NCBI GenBank assembly: GCA_903866255.1
Contig: CAIPMW010000055.1
Location: 21,600 to 85,599, forward strand
Direction: 5' to 3'
DNA length: 64,000 bases
Origin: an uncultured Chlorobiaceae bacterium
Lineage (GTDB): Bacteria > Bacteroidota > Chlorobiia > Chlorobiales > Chlorobiaceae
Shown: piece by piece, positions 20,062 to 29,984 of the stretch
Layout: each line of letters begins with the position of its first letter
Position numbering within the stretch: the stretch's first letter is position 1
Notes under the pieces: model-generated
Told to the model about the DNA's origin: nothing
Databases searched by the model: none
Seen by the model: the letters and a program-made list of their open reading frames with translations, nothing else
Translations under genes and position numbers: made by a program

Positions 20062-20220
20062 TTACTCAAGTTCAAACGATGACTTGTCCATACCGCAGAC
20101 AGGGCAGACCCAGTCGTCGGGAATATTTTGGAACGCGGTTCCTGGTGCTACCCCGCCATCAGGATCACCAATTTCAGGATCATAGACATAGCCACATGGC
20201 ACACAAACCCACTTTTCCAT
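20062..20220 (-). CDS. rub: Rubredoxin
   Basis: A 52-residue reading frame, from ATG at 20220 to TAA at 20062. It holds the two rubredoxin knuckles: CVPCGYVYD near residue 6 and [12 protein letters not shown] near residue 39, spaced as in classic single-iron rubredoxins, with the conserved [10 protein letters not shown] and DWVCP between. It carries one electron on Fe(Cys)4; in green sulfur bacteria rubredoxins are thought to serve low-potential and oxygen-detoxifying redox chains. Isolated on the minus strand between mtgA and a DUF202 gene. Confidence 0.96.
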   Translation of the reverse strand: MEKWVCVPCGYVYDPEIGDPDGGVAPGTAFQNIPDDWVCPVCGMDKSSFELE

Positions 20221-20414
20221 AGCAAAAAAAAGTTACTGTTACATTAATAAAATAGGACGCTTCGGTCGCATGATACGAAAAAACTTATTTCTTGAGCAAG
20301 GCCAATATCAAAGCTAATGAGGAAGTTTGGTTGGAATACAATGGTTCACAGGCTATTCGTTATCCCATAACCCATTCTGCGGATATGTTTTATTGTTTAT
20401 TTGAAAAAAAATTC

Positions 20415-20735
20415 ATGGAAAAATCACCGTATTCAAAGTTTGCCAATTCGGCATTAATTCTTCGGGATGAACTCGCGATTGATCGTACTATTTTGGCCAA
20501 TGAACGAACACTTCTTGCCTATTTGCGTTCAGGAGTCTCTCTGATTATAGCGGGCGTTTCCATCATGCATTTTGTTCAATTCGGTTGGTTCAGATTCGTG
20601 GGCATTTTTTGTATCCCGGTTGGTCTTATTACGGGGATATTTGGCGTGTATCGATATCGCCTGGTCAACAAGTCTATAGCTTTCGTACGACGGCAGCTTT
20701 CAGGGATGAAAAAAAGGGATGGTTGTTCATCATGA
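20415..20735 (+). CDS. DUF202 (YidH-like) small membrane protein
   Basis: A 106-residue protein from ATG 20415. It carries the DUF202 signature ILANERTLLAYLRSGVSLI, then two hydrophobic helices (FVGIFCIPVGLITGIFGVY). Function unknown. The frame stays open upstream to a TTG at 20292, which would add 41 residues that do not look like the family; I therefore prefer the ATG. It is convergent with dapF, 6 bp apart. Confidence 0.8.
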   Translation: MEKSPYSKFANSALILRDELAIDRTILANERTLLAYLRSGVSLIIAGVSIMHFVQFGWFRFVGIFCIPVGLITGIFGVYRYRLVNKSIAFVRRQLSGMKKRDGCSS

Positions 20736-20741
20736 TGTTGT

Positions 20742-21542
20742 TCAGGTGATGATAATGTTGCCTTTATAAACAATTTTCGCAGGACCCGTAAGGAAGACCT
20801 CATCCATGTTTTCACTGAACTGAACTTGAAGGCTATCTCCGCTTTTTACCTGTACACGGACGGTTGTGCTGCTGATTTTTCCGAGGTGGTAACTCATAAG
20901 GACTGCGGCCACTGCTCCGGTACCGCAAGCGAGGGTTTCATGTTCAACACCTCGTTCAAATGTGCGAATGGAGAGAGAGTCTGGAGAGGTGATTTCAATA
21001 AAGTTGACGTTGGTCCCCTCAGAAAAAATGTCCGTTCGATGTCTGATGTCGTGTCCGGTTTCGTTTACTTTCACCTTTGCCAGGTCAGATACATAGGTAA
21101 TGGCATGTGGAGATCCGGTATTGATGGAGTGACAGACAAATCCCTCAATATTTATGTCATTTCTGAACTCATCAGGCGCAAGCATTCGAAGTTTTACGGT
21201 TTCATGGCTGGTAATCCATGCGTTGTAGGGATTGCCGTTTGCTTCAAACGTATAACTGTTGTCTCTGTCTGCAGGAATTCCTGAGGTGAAGGCGAACCAG
21301 GCAGCGCACCTTCCGCCGTTTCCGCACATTGAGCCCTGAAAACCATCAGAGTTGTGATAGTTCATACTGAAGTCATAAAGCGTCGATGGTTCAACCAGGA
21401 TCAGTCCATCAGCGCCGATGCCTGTTCCTCTGGCACAGAGATCCCTGATCTGCATCGATGAAAGCCGGATGGTGAGATTCCTGTTATCGATAACAATAAA
21501 ATCATTTCCAGCTCCTGATAGTTTGGTGAAGGAGATCTCCAT
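20742..21542 (-). CDS. dapF: Diaminopimelate epimerase
   Basis: A 266-residue epimerase. The start at ATG 21542 gives the canonical MEISFTKLSGAGNDFIV; the frame is open to a TTG at 21578. Two catalytic cysteines are visible: SMCGNGGRC (first) and ETLACGTGA (second). It makes meso-diaminopimelate for lysine and peptidoglycan. It is divergent from pscA, sharing a 413-bp intergenic region. Confidence 0.95.
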   Translation of the reverse strand: MEISFTKLSGAGNDFIVIDNRNLTIRLSSMQIRDLCARGTGIGADGLILVEPSTLYDFSMNYHNSDGFQGSMCGNGGRCAAWFAFTSGIPADRDNSYTFEANGNPYNAWITSHETVKLRMLAPDEFRNDINIEGFVCHSINTGSPHAITYVSDLAKVKVNETGHDIRHRTDIFSEGTNVNFIEITSPDSLSIRTFERGVEHETLACGTGAVAAVLMSYHLGKISSTTVRVQVKSGDSLQVQFSENMDEVFLTGPAKIVYKGNIIIT

Positions 21543-21955
21543 ATTGTGCAGGGATATTGGTTTTTTTATCACTCGCAACTATAGTATTGCTACGCCTCTG
21601 CATTTGTAAGTATATGCAGGAGGTACTTTACTGCTTTATAATAAAACTATAGCAGCTCAATGCAGGGGTAAAATAATTTATTATTAAATAATTTTTCTTA
21701 TTTTCCTGCTAAAGTGTTGGGTCCTGTTCCCGGCAGATAACAGTGCTTAAGTTGATTGTTGGTTTATTTTTCTATAGATTCGATAGTTGTTATCATGCGT
21801 AATGCGTGCTTCGACCCATGGGTGATGCGGATTAGGGTTCCGGGGTTCGGTCGAGTTGATTAATTGTCCGAATTGACGGCATTGCTTTATGGCGAAATAG
21901 TTTTCTTTTCGGTTTCTTCAATCTGAATTATGTTCAAAAAAAGGAGAGAAATACA
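21543..21955. promoter_or_regulatory. Divergent intergenic region dapF / pscA
   Basis: This 413-bp gap must contain the promoter of the reaction-centre genes and that of dapF. It is AT-rich around 21640-21720 and contains two direct copies of AAATAATTT (21671-21679 and 21686-21694). A good ribosome-binding site (AGGAGAG) lies just before the pscA ATG. I cannot assign -10/-35 boxes with confidence, and see no ORF in it. Confidence 0.5.
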
Positions 21956-24151
21956 ATGGCTGAACAAGTGAATCCGGCTGGAGTAAAGCCAAAGGGCACC
22001 GTCCCACCTCCCAAGGGGAACGCTCCTTCTCCCAAGGGAAATGGCGTTTCGGGGGCACCATCAGTTATCAAGGAGCAGGATGCTTCTAAAATGAGGAGGT
22101 TTCTGTTCCAGCGAACGGAGACTCGATCTACGAAGTGGTATCAGATTTTTGATACCGACAAGATTGATGACGAGCAAGTGGTTGGTGCCCATCTTGCTCT
22201 TCTCGGTGTTCTCGGTTTTCTGATGGCAATCTATTATATCTCTGGCATTCAGGTGTTTCCTTGGGGTGTGCCTGGTTTTCATGATAACTGGTTTTATCTG
22301 ACAATCAAGCCTAGGATGGTTTCGCTTGGAATTGATACCTATAGCACCAAAACAGCGGATCTTGAGTTTGCCGCATCGAATCTTCTTGGTTGGGCGCTTC
22401 TTCATCTTGTTTCGGGGTCGATTCTTATTTTCGGTGGATGGCGTCATTGGACTCATAATCTGACGAATCCCTTTACCGGACGTACTGGCAATTTCCGGGA
22501 CTTCAGGTTTCTTGGCAAGTTCGGTGATGTAGTCTTTAGCGGAATCAGCGCCAAAAGCTACAGGGAGGCACTCGGACCTCATGCGGTTTATATGTCCCTG
22601 CTTTTTCTCGGATGGGGTCTGTTAATGTGGTTTGTTCTCGGTTTTCCGCCGATTCCTGACTTCCAGACGATCAATTCCGAAACATTTATGTCTTTTGTTC
22701 TGGCTGTTATTTTCTTTTCTGCTGGCATTTACTGGTGGAATAATCCGCCGAACGCCGCAACACACCTGAATGATGACATGAAAGCAGCATTTTCGGTTCA
22801 CCTCACAGCAATGGGTTATATCAGTATTGCATGTGGATGTATCGCTTTTGTTGCATTCCAGCAACCCTCGTTTGCGGCATACTATAAAGAACTCGACAAG
22901 TTGGTATTTTATCTTTATGGTGAGCCATTCAACCGTGTGAGTTATAATTTTGTTCAGGAAGGTGGCAGGGTTATTTCTGGTTCCAAGGAGTTTGCCGACT
23001 TTGAGGCTTTTGCAATTCTTCCGAAGAATGGAGCTACCTTTGGAATGGCGAGGACGGTGATTAACCTTATCACCTTCAACCACATCATCTGCGGAGTTCT
23101 CTATGTTTTTGCTGGTGTTTACCATGGAGGGCAGTACCTGCTTAAAATCCAGCTTAATGGCCTTTACAGCCAGATCAAGTCTGTTTTTATTACCAAAGGT
23201 CGCGATCAGGAGGCCCAGGTAAAGATTCTTGGTTCGATCATGGCGCTCTGCTTTGCCACCATGCTCTCCGTTTATGCTGTTATTGTGTGGAATACTATAT
23301 GCGAGCTTAATCTTTTTGGTACCAATATCCTGATGTCGTTCTACTGGCTGAAACCACTTCCGATTTTCCAGTGGATGTTCAGGGATCCAAGTATCAACGA
23401 TTGGGTGATGGTTCATGTTATTGTTGCAGGTTCGCTTTTCTCATTGATCGCTCTTGTGCGTATCGCCTTTTTCTCTCACACCTCACCCCTTTGGGATGAC
23501 CTCGGGCTCAAGAAGAACTCGTACTCATTCCCATGCCTTGGTCCGGTGTATGGTGGAACTTGTGGCGTATCAATACAGGATCAGCTCTGGTTTGCAATGT
23601 TGTGGGGAATCAAGGGACTTGCAGCAGTTGCCTGGTATATTGATGGTGCATGGATAGCATCTATGATGTACGGTGTTCCTGCCGCTGATGCAAAGGCTTG
23701 GGATTCTGTAGCAGGTCTTGCACACCATTATACATCCGGTATATTCTACTATTTCTGGACAGAGACAGTGAACATTTTCTCAAGTTCACATCTTTCAACC
23801 ATTCTTATGATTGGTCACCTTGTGTGGTTTATCAGCTTTGCTGTATGGTTTGAGGATCGTGGTTCCCGTCTTGAAGGTGCTGATATTCAGACCAGGACTA
23901 TTCGCTGGTTCGGAAAGAAATTCCTTAACCGTGATGTTAACTTCCGTTTTCCGGTCCTGACTATTTCTGACTCCAAGATGGCGGGTACATTCCTTTATTT
24001 TGGTGGTGTTTTCATTCTGGTGTTCCTTTTTATCGGGAATGGCTTTTATCAGACGGACAAACCGCTGCCACCCCAGGTAGGAGATGCTGCTCTATCTGGT
24101 CAGGTTATGTTGACGCAGGTTGTTGATTATCTGGTGAAGTTGATCGCTTGA
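21956..24151 (+). CDS. pscA: Photosystem P840 reaction centre core protein PscA
   Basis: A 731-residue membrane protein, the homodimeric core of the type-I photosynthetic reaction centre of green sulfur bacteria. The inter-polypeptide FX iron-sulfur site is plain: FPCLGPVYGGTCG with Cys527 and Cys536, one pair per monomer giving a [4Fe-4S] between two PscA. About eleven hydrophobic helices are visible; the N-terminal 45 residues are Pro/Lys/Gly rich and repetitive (PPPKGNAPSPKGNG). The strong AGGAGAG ribosome site supports the start. pscB follows after 87 bp, with a strong hairpin between. It binds P840, antenna bacteriochlorophylls and primary acceptors. Confidence 0.98.
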   Translation: MAEQVNPAGVKPKGTVPPPKGNAPSPKGNGVSGAPSVIKEQDASKMRRFLFQRTETRSTKWYQIFDTDKIDDEQVVGAHLALLGVLGFLMAIYYISGIQVFPWGVPGFHDNWFYLTIKPRMVSLGIDTYSTKTADLEFAASNLLGWALLHLVSGSILIFGGWRHWTHNLTNPFTGRTGNFRDFRFLGKFGDVVFSGISAKSYREALGPHAVYMSLLFLGWGLLMWFVLGFPPIPDFQTINSETFMSFVLAVIFFSAGIYWWNNPPNAATHLNDDMKAAFSVHLTAMGYISIACGCIAFVAFQQPSFAAYYKELDKLVFYLYGEPFNRVSYNFVQEGGRVISGSKEFADFEAFAILPKNGATFGMARTVINLITFNHIICGVLYVFAGVYHGGQYLLKIQLNGLYSQIKSVFITKGRDQEAQVKILGSIMALCFATMLSVYAVIVWNTICELNLFGTNILMSFYWLKPLPIFQWMFRDPSINDWVMVHVIVAGSLFSLIALVRIAFFSHTSPLWDDLGLKKNSYSFPCLGPVYGGTCGVSIQDQLWFAMLWGIKGLAAVAWYIDGAWIASMMYGVPAADAKAWDSVAGLAHHYTSGIFYYFWTETVNIFSSSHLSTILMIGHLVWFISFAVWFEDRGSRLEGADIQTRTIRWFGKKFLNRDVNFRFPVLTISDSKMAGTFLYFGGVFILVFLFIGNGFYQTDKPLPPQVGDAALSGQVMLTQVVDYLVKLIA

Positions 24152-24157
24152 TACTGT

Positions 24158-24193
24158 TTTTCTGGAGAGGTCTCCCTGCCTCTCCAGAAAAAA
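24158..24193 (+). terminator. Hairpin between pscA and pscB
   Basis: A 14-bp inverted repeat, TTTTTCTGGAGAGG (24158-24171) and CCTCTCCAGAAAAA (24180-24193) with an 8-nt loop, begins 6 bp after the pscA stop. The 3' side ends in A rather than T, so as a plus-strand terminator it is imperfect. It could be a partial terminator or a 3' stabiliser that sets the pscA:pscB mRNA ratio. Confidence 0.7.
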
Positions 24194-24238
24194 TCTTTGG
24201 TTTATTAGTTTATCATGTAATTAAAGAGGAGGGTTTTT

Positions 24239-25021
24239 ATGGCCGATCCTGTACAGAAGCCAGATATATCGTCAAAGCCTGTTGCCAAGGTTAACCCCGC
24301 AGCACCCAAGTCGCCAGCAGCTTCAGCAACAACGGCTGATACGGCAGCAAAACAAGGGGTAAAGGCAAAGCCAAAAGATATTTCTCAGAAACAGGTTGAC
24401 AAGGTTCGTCTTGAGCCCATTAATGTCAATCTTGGAAGAACCGGTCTTCCGCAGGAGTCAGCTTTTCCGATTAAAAAAGAGGTAAAAGCTGCTCCCAAGC
24501 CAGCGCCAGCCGTAGCCGCTAAACCGGCTGTTGGAGCGAAGCCTGCGGTTGGGGCAAAACCAGCCGCAGGAGCAAAACCTGTTCCGGGACAGAAACCCGC
24601 AGCTTCAGTCGCGAAAGGGGCTCCTGCACCTAAAGTTGCACCAGTTCCGGCTGCGCAAGCCCAACCCGCACCACCTCCAACAGCGCCTGTGAAAAAAGCT
24701 GCTCCAAGAGAGAAGGATCACTATTTCATCATTGAAAACCTCTGTGTTGGTTGTGGTCTCTGCCTTGACAAGTGTCCACCAAAGGTACAGGCCATTGGTT
24801 ACAAGTTTTATGGAGATGTGCAGGAAGGGGGATTCAGGGCATATATTGATCAGGATGCCTGTATCTCTTGTTCATCTTGCTTTAATGCAGATGAATGTCC
24901 TGCAGGAGCGCTCATTGAGGTGCATCCCGATGGCGAAGTGATTGATTATGCGTATACGCCACCTGAACGGCTGGATTTTGATCTGAGATTTCTGCATAGA
25001 TTTCACAGAGAGGCGCGTTAA
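24239..25021 (+). CDS. pscB: Photosystem P840 reaction centre iron-sulfur protein PscB
   Basis: A 260-residue protein with two parts. Residues 1-160 are a Pro/Ala/Lys-rich, positively charged low-complexity region, with tandem KPAVGA-type units around residues 96-120. Residues 161-260 form a 2x[4Fe-4S] ferredoxin domain: Cys169, 172, 175 and 179 (CVGCGLCLDKC) and a second set CISCSSCFNADEC. It holds FA and FB, accepts electrons from FX in PscA and passes them to ferredoxin. Ribosome site GAGGAGGG precedes the ATG. A strong terminator follows. Confidence 0.97.
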   Translation: MADPVQKPDISSKPVAKVNPAAPKSPAASATTADTAAKQGVKAKPKDISQKQVDKVRLEPINVNLGRTGLPQESAFPIKKEVKAAPKPAPAVAAKPAVGAKPAVGAKPAAGAKPVPGQKPAASVAKGAPAPKVAPVPAAQAQPAPPPTAPVKKAAPREKDHYFIIENLCVGCGLCLDKCPPKVQAIGYKFYGDVQEGGFRAYIDQDACISCSSCFNADECPAGALIEVHPDGEVIDYAYTPPERLDFDLRFLHRFHREAR

Positions 25022-25049
25022 GGCAACAGTGTACGTTTATTTTTTTATG

Positions 25050-25085
25050 AAAGCATTGCTTCTCTTGGGGCAATGCTTTTTTTTT
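25050..25085 (+). terminator. Intrinsic terminator of pscAB
   Basis: A 10-bp stem AAAGCATTGC (25050-25059) / GCAATGCTTT (25070-25079), followed by an uninterrupted run of T, starts 28 bp after the pscB stop. Typical rho-independent terminator closing the operon. Confidence 0.92.
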
Positions 25086-25101
25086 AAGATTTTTCATCGT
25101 T

Positions 25102-25890
25102 ATGCCGGAGCAAAACATATTGACTCTTGAGCCATTTAACGGGGACTACGGTGTTGAACCAGCCTCTTCAGCTCAGACTCTTGTCATTATTCCAACGTTC
25201 AACGAGGCTGATAATATTGGTCGCCTTCTTGGCGAGCTTCTGGCTCGCTACTCCTCTTTTATTGATATTCTTGTTATTGATGACAACTCTCCGGATGGTA
25301 CGGCTGATATTGTTCGCTCAATGCAAGGGAAGACAAATGCTCTTTATCTGATGACCCGGCAGTGCAAAATGGGGCTTGGAACAGCGTATATTACGGGTTT
25401 CAACTATGCACTCCAGAAGGGTTATCACTATATTTTGGAAATGGATGCCGATTATTCTCATGATCCTGCGGATGTCCAACGTTTTCTTGATGCCATGAGT
25501 GGAGCGCATCTTCTTGTCGGCTCTCGTTACATGAATAATACGGTCAATGTGGTTAACTGGCCTCTTGGAAGGTTGATTCTTTCCAGAATGGCGAGCATCT
25601 ATACTCGTATGATCACAAGAATGCCTGTTGATGATCCAACAAGTGGCTTTAAATGTTTCAGTGCTGATGTATTGCGATCGCTTGATCTCGGCAGGATAAA
25701 TTCCCAGGGCTACTCGTTTCAGATAGAGATGAATTTCAGGGCGTGGAAAAAAGGTTTTACCATCAGGGAGATTCCAATTGTTTTTGTTGATCGGTCGGTG
25801 GGTAAATCGAAAATGACAAAAAGGAATATTGGTGAAGCGATCTGGATTGTCTGGTGGCTCACCACCAAGTCATTGTTTGGGTTTCTGTAG
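25102..25890 (+). CDS. Polyprenol-phosphate mannosyltransferase-like GT2 glycosyltransferase
   Basis: A 262-residue family-2 glycosyltransferase of the DPM1/Ppm1 type. The nucleotide-sugar motifs are visible: IIPTFNEADNIG, VIDDNSPDGTADI and LEMDADYSHDP (the DxD-like metal site), then DPTSGFKCF and a QIEMNFRAWKKGF acceptor segment. There are no C-terminal membrane helices, so it is the soluble single-domain form. It would load mannose or glucose onto a polyprenyl phosphate for cell-envelope glycosylation; the sugar cannot be told from sequence. Confidence 0.87.
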   Translation: MPEQNILTLEPFNGDYGVEPASSAQTLVIIPTFNEADNIGRLLGELLARYSSFIDILVIDDNSPDGTADIVRSMQGKTNALYLMTRQCKMGLGTAYITGFNYALQKGYHYILEMDADYSHDPADVQRFLDAMSGAHLLVGSRYMNNTVNVVNWPLGRLILSRMASIYTRMITRMPVDDPTSGFKCFSADVLRSLDLGRINSQGYSFQIEMNFRAWKKGFTIREIPIVFVDRSVGKSKMTKRNIGEAIWIVWWLTTKSLFGFL

Positions 25891-25912
25891 GGGCAAACCG
25901 GGTGTCTGCCCC
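25890..25912. terminator. Possible hairpin between convergent genes
   Basis: A 6-bp GC-rich stem GGGGCA / TGCCCC with an 11-nt loop sits immediately after the glycosyltransferase stop and before the convergent EF-G-like gene. No T run follows, so a terminator role is tentative. Confidence 0.4.
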
Positions 25913-25926
25913 CTCATCTGTGCTCC

Positions 25927-27999
25927 TCAGTCTCTCTTTTCAGCGATGATCTTCTGTGCAATATCTGGAGGCGCCTCTTCGTAGTGGCTGAAACTGTAAG
26001 AGTATCTTGCTCTGCTCTGCGTCAGGCGAGTCAGAGCATGATGGAATGCTGTCAGTGCGGCCTGTGGAATATGTGCATGAATGATCTGCATCTGTACGTC
26101 TGACTCCATACCAAGAATTTTACCCCGTTTGCTTGAAATATCACCCACAATTTCACCAGTATAGTGCTCAGGGGCATAAACGTCCAACGCATAGATTGGC
26201 TCAAGGATGAACGGTTTTGCTTTGTCGAATGCGTTCTTGAAGGCCATACTTCCTGCTATCTTGAAGGCGAATTCAGAACTGTCCACGGGGTGATAGGAAC
26301 CGTCGAACGCCACAGCTTTAAGATCAACAACAGGGTAACCAGCAAGAATACCTGTTGTTATGGTTTCTCTTAGTCCTTTTTCAACTGCAGGAAGATATCT
26401 CGATGGCACGACACCACCCACAATTTCGCTTGCAAATTCAATGCCTGTATCCCGTGCCAATGGTTCAATTTTTATCCAGACATCTCCATATTGTCCTTTG
26501 CCCCCGGATTGTTTTTTATATTTGCCCTGTGAAGATGATGCAACCTTTATAGTTTCTCGATAAGGGATTTTAATTGGTGCAATCTCGACTTTAACATTAA
26601 ACTTTGTCTGAAGTCTGCTGATAATGGTGTCAAGATGAGTTTCACCAAGGGTTTTCAGAATTGTCTGGTTGAATTCAACATCGTGCACAATGGTAAAGCT
26701 CGGATCTTCCTCATGGAGATGGTGGAGACCTTCAGAAATCTTTTCTTCATCACCTTGAGTAAGAGGCATGATTGCTGTGGCCAGGACAGGAATGGGAAAA
26801 ATAATAGGACTTATTCTGCAGCTTGTCCCTTTGTCGGCCAGTGTATCGTTGGTATGAGCATCTTTCAGTTTAACGACCATACCGATATCCCCGGCGAGTA
26901 GTTTTTCAACCGGAGTTTTCTTTTGACCAAGAATGGTGTAGATTTGCCCAAGTTTCTGAAGTTGTTCAGTTTGTACATCAATCAGTTCATGACCGCTTTC
27001 AATATGCCCCGAGTAAACCCTGAGGTAGGAAATTTCACCCACACGAGGTTCAGACATTGTTTTGAAGATAAAGGCAAGAGTTGGGCCATCAGGATTGGGT
27101 TGAATCAATTTTTTTGTTTCATCAACTGTACAGATCGCATGTTCAGGTCCGCGTTCAATTGGAGAGGGGCAGATGTTCGTAACAGCATTGAGCAATCTCT
27201 CTGTTCCGATAAGGTGTAGTGGAGAGGTACAGAAAACAGGAAAAAAGGTTCTTGTGAGAAGCGCTGATTGTATTCCTGATCTCAGTTCATCTTCTGTGAG
27301 GTTCCCAACGTCAAAAAACTTGTTCATCAGCTCTTCATCAGTCTCGGCAACAGCCTCTACAAGTTGCTGGTGAAGCTCCTCTGCACGGTTAAGGTAAAGA
27401 TCAGGAATATCCGAAACGGTCATCTCACCAGGTTTATCGGGGCTGAACTCCAACAGTTTCATTAACAGGATATCAATAAGGGTGTGGTGACCAAGTCCTT
27501 CGTCGGCAGGGAACTGTATAGGTGTTACAAGATTTCCGAAATGATCTTTAAGTCCCTGTATGGTGGTTTTGAAGCTGGCACGATCAGCATCCAGTTTTGT
27601 CAAGACAAACATTGTTGGTTTGTAGTACTCCCTGGTATATTCCCAGACGGTGTCAGTGCCCACTTCGACACCGGAAGTGGAGTTGACCGTAATCAGTACG
27701 GTGTCAGCAATGCGCATAGCCGATTTCACGTCACCATGAAAATCAAGCAGGCCGGGGGTATCAATAATATTGATTTTATGATCATTCCAGAATCCATTGA
27801 TGAGACTGGTGTTCAGACTGTGTTTTCTCTCAATCTCATCCGTTGAGTAATCAGATATGGTGTTCCCTTCTTCAATACTGCCGAGTCGGTTGATTACACC
27901 CATCGTGAGTGCAAGTGATTCGGCGAGAATGGTCTTGCCGCTTCCGGCATGGCCTGTAATGACAATGTTTCGCAGTTGATCCGGTTGTACGGCTTGCAT
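25927..27999 (-). CDS. fusA2: EF-G-2-like translational GTPase paralogue
   Basis: A 690-residue protein with all five EF-G domains, but the GTPase centre differs from canonical EF-G. G1 is GHAGSGKT (residues 16-23) instead of AHIDAGKT; G3 is DTPGLLDF (80-87), so the catalytic His of DTPGHxDF is Leu; G4 is TKLD instead of NKxD. These are features of the EF-G-2 paralogue group known from Thermus, whose role is unclear. Domain IV (KKQSGGKGQYGDVWIKIEP) is intact. It stands alone, far from str-type operons. It probably still binds GTP and ribosomes, with slow hydrolysis; this is inference. Confidence 0.88.
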   Translation of the reverse strand: MQAVQPDQLRNIVITGHAGSGKTILAESLALTMGVINRLGSIEEGNTISDYSTDEIERKHSLNTSLINGFWNDHKINIIDTPGLLDFHGDVKSAMRIADTVLITVNSTSGVEVGTDTVWEYTREYYKPTMFVLTKLDADRASFKTTIQGLKDHFGNLVTPIQFPADEGLGHHTLIDILLMKLLEFSPDKPGEMTVSDIPDLYLNRAEELHQQLVEAVAETDEELMNKFFDVGNLTEDELRSGIQSALLTRTFFPVFCTSPLHLIGTERLLNAVTNICPSPIERGPEHAICTVDETKKLIQPNPDGPTLAFIFKTMSEPRVGEISYLRVYSGHIESGHELIDVQTEQLQKLGQIYTILGQKKTPVEKLLAGDIGMVVKLKDAHTNDTLADKGTSCRISPIIFPIPVLATAIMPLTQGDEEKISEGLHHLHEEDPSFTIVHDVEFNQTILKTLGETHLDTIISRLQTKFNVKVEIAPIKIPYRETIKVASSSQGKYKKQSGGKGQYGDVWIKIEPLARDTGIEFASEIVGGVVPSRYLPAVEKGLRETITTGILAGYPVVDLKAVAFDGSYHPVDSSEFAFKIAGSMAFKNAFDKAKPFILEPIYALDVYAPEHYTGEIVGDISSKRGKILGMESDVQMQIIHAHIPQAALTAFHHALTRLTQSRARYSYSFSHYEEAPPDIAQKIIAEKRD

Positions 28000-28209
28000 G
28001 GTATGACTCCTGTTTTAACAGATAACGAAATTCCAGGCTGCTCTTTGGACACATCGAAAGAAGCCTGAGCATTAATAAACAAAAAAAAGTATGATTTGCT
28101 GTAGCAGTAACAATGAAATGGTCAGGAAAAAAAGATATATTTTGGAGTATGCTTTAAACGCTCTTGCAGAGTAACCTGCTTGGATGCTGAAAGTACAAAG
28201 TAACCATAA

Positions 28210-29535
<1,326 letters not shown>

Positions 29536-29544
29536 CTTATATGT

Positions 29545-29585
29545 TGCAGGGAACCCTCTTGTCAATGGTTCCCTTGCATTTTATC
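29545..29585 (+). terminator. Terminator after eno
   Basis: Stem TGCAGGGAACC (29545-29555) pairs with GGTTCCCTTGCA (29567-29578), with one bulged base, and is followed by a T-rich stretch. It begins 10 bp after the eno stop and separates eno from the FtsB-like gene. Confidence 0.75.
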
Positions 29586-29611
29586 TTTTCTGCCCACTGT
29601 TACAAGATTCA

Positions 29612-29956
29612 GTGAATTCAAGCGTTCCGGATGTGAAAAAGATCATCAAGCGTATCAAGTTCGATACTATCTGGGAGTATATCTATTCTAATCCGAAACA
29701 GATTATTTTCAGGGTTGCTGCTGTAGTTGTTGTCCTCTGGTTTCTTTTTGATGATTATGGGGTTGTGAAAAGAATCCGCATGGAAACGGAGTATCGTTCT
29801 CTTCTTGATCGGCAGAAAATTGAGCAACAGAAAATGCTTGATAACGAACAGCGAATTCTGCATGCCCGTGAGCCTGACAGTATTGAAAAGGCGGCGAGAG
29901 AGCGGTATAATTTTCGGCGGAAGGGCGAAACTCTCTTTATCATCAAAGGGCAATAA
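29612..29956 (+). CDS. FtsB/DivIC-family septum formation initiator
   Basis: About 114 residues from a GTG at 29612; the start is uncertain because no ATG is in frame between eno and the membrane helix. One membrane segment (IIFRVAAVVVVLWFLF) is followed by a coiled coil (RMETEYRSLLDRQKIEQQKML) and the conserved tail IEKAARERYNFRRKGETLFII typical of FtsB/DivIC. These proteins scaffold the division septum with FtsL and FtsQ. In many genomes ftsB lies directly downstream of eno, as here, which supports the call. Confidence 0.82.
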   Translation: MNSSVPDVKKIIKRIKFDTIWEYIYSNPKQIIFRVAAVVVVLWFLFDDYGVVKRIRMETEYRSLLDRQKIEQQKMLDNEQRILHAREPDSIEKAARERYNFRRKGETLFIIKGQ

Positions 29957-29984
29957 TTTTTTTTTAACAGTTCTTTACTCTTAC

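Noticed and set aside
20292..20414. N-terminal extension of the DUF202 protein from a TTG
   Set aside because: The added residues do not resemble the family, and an ATG at 20415 gives normal length.
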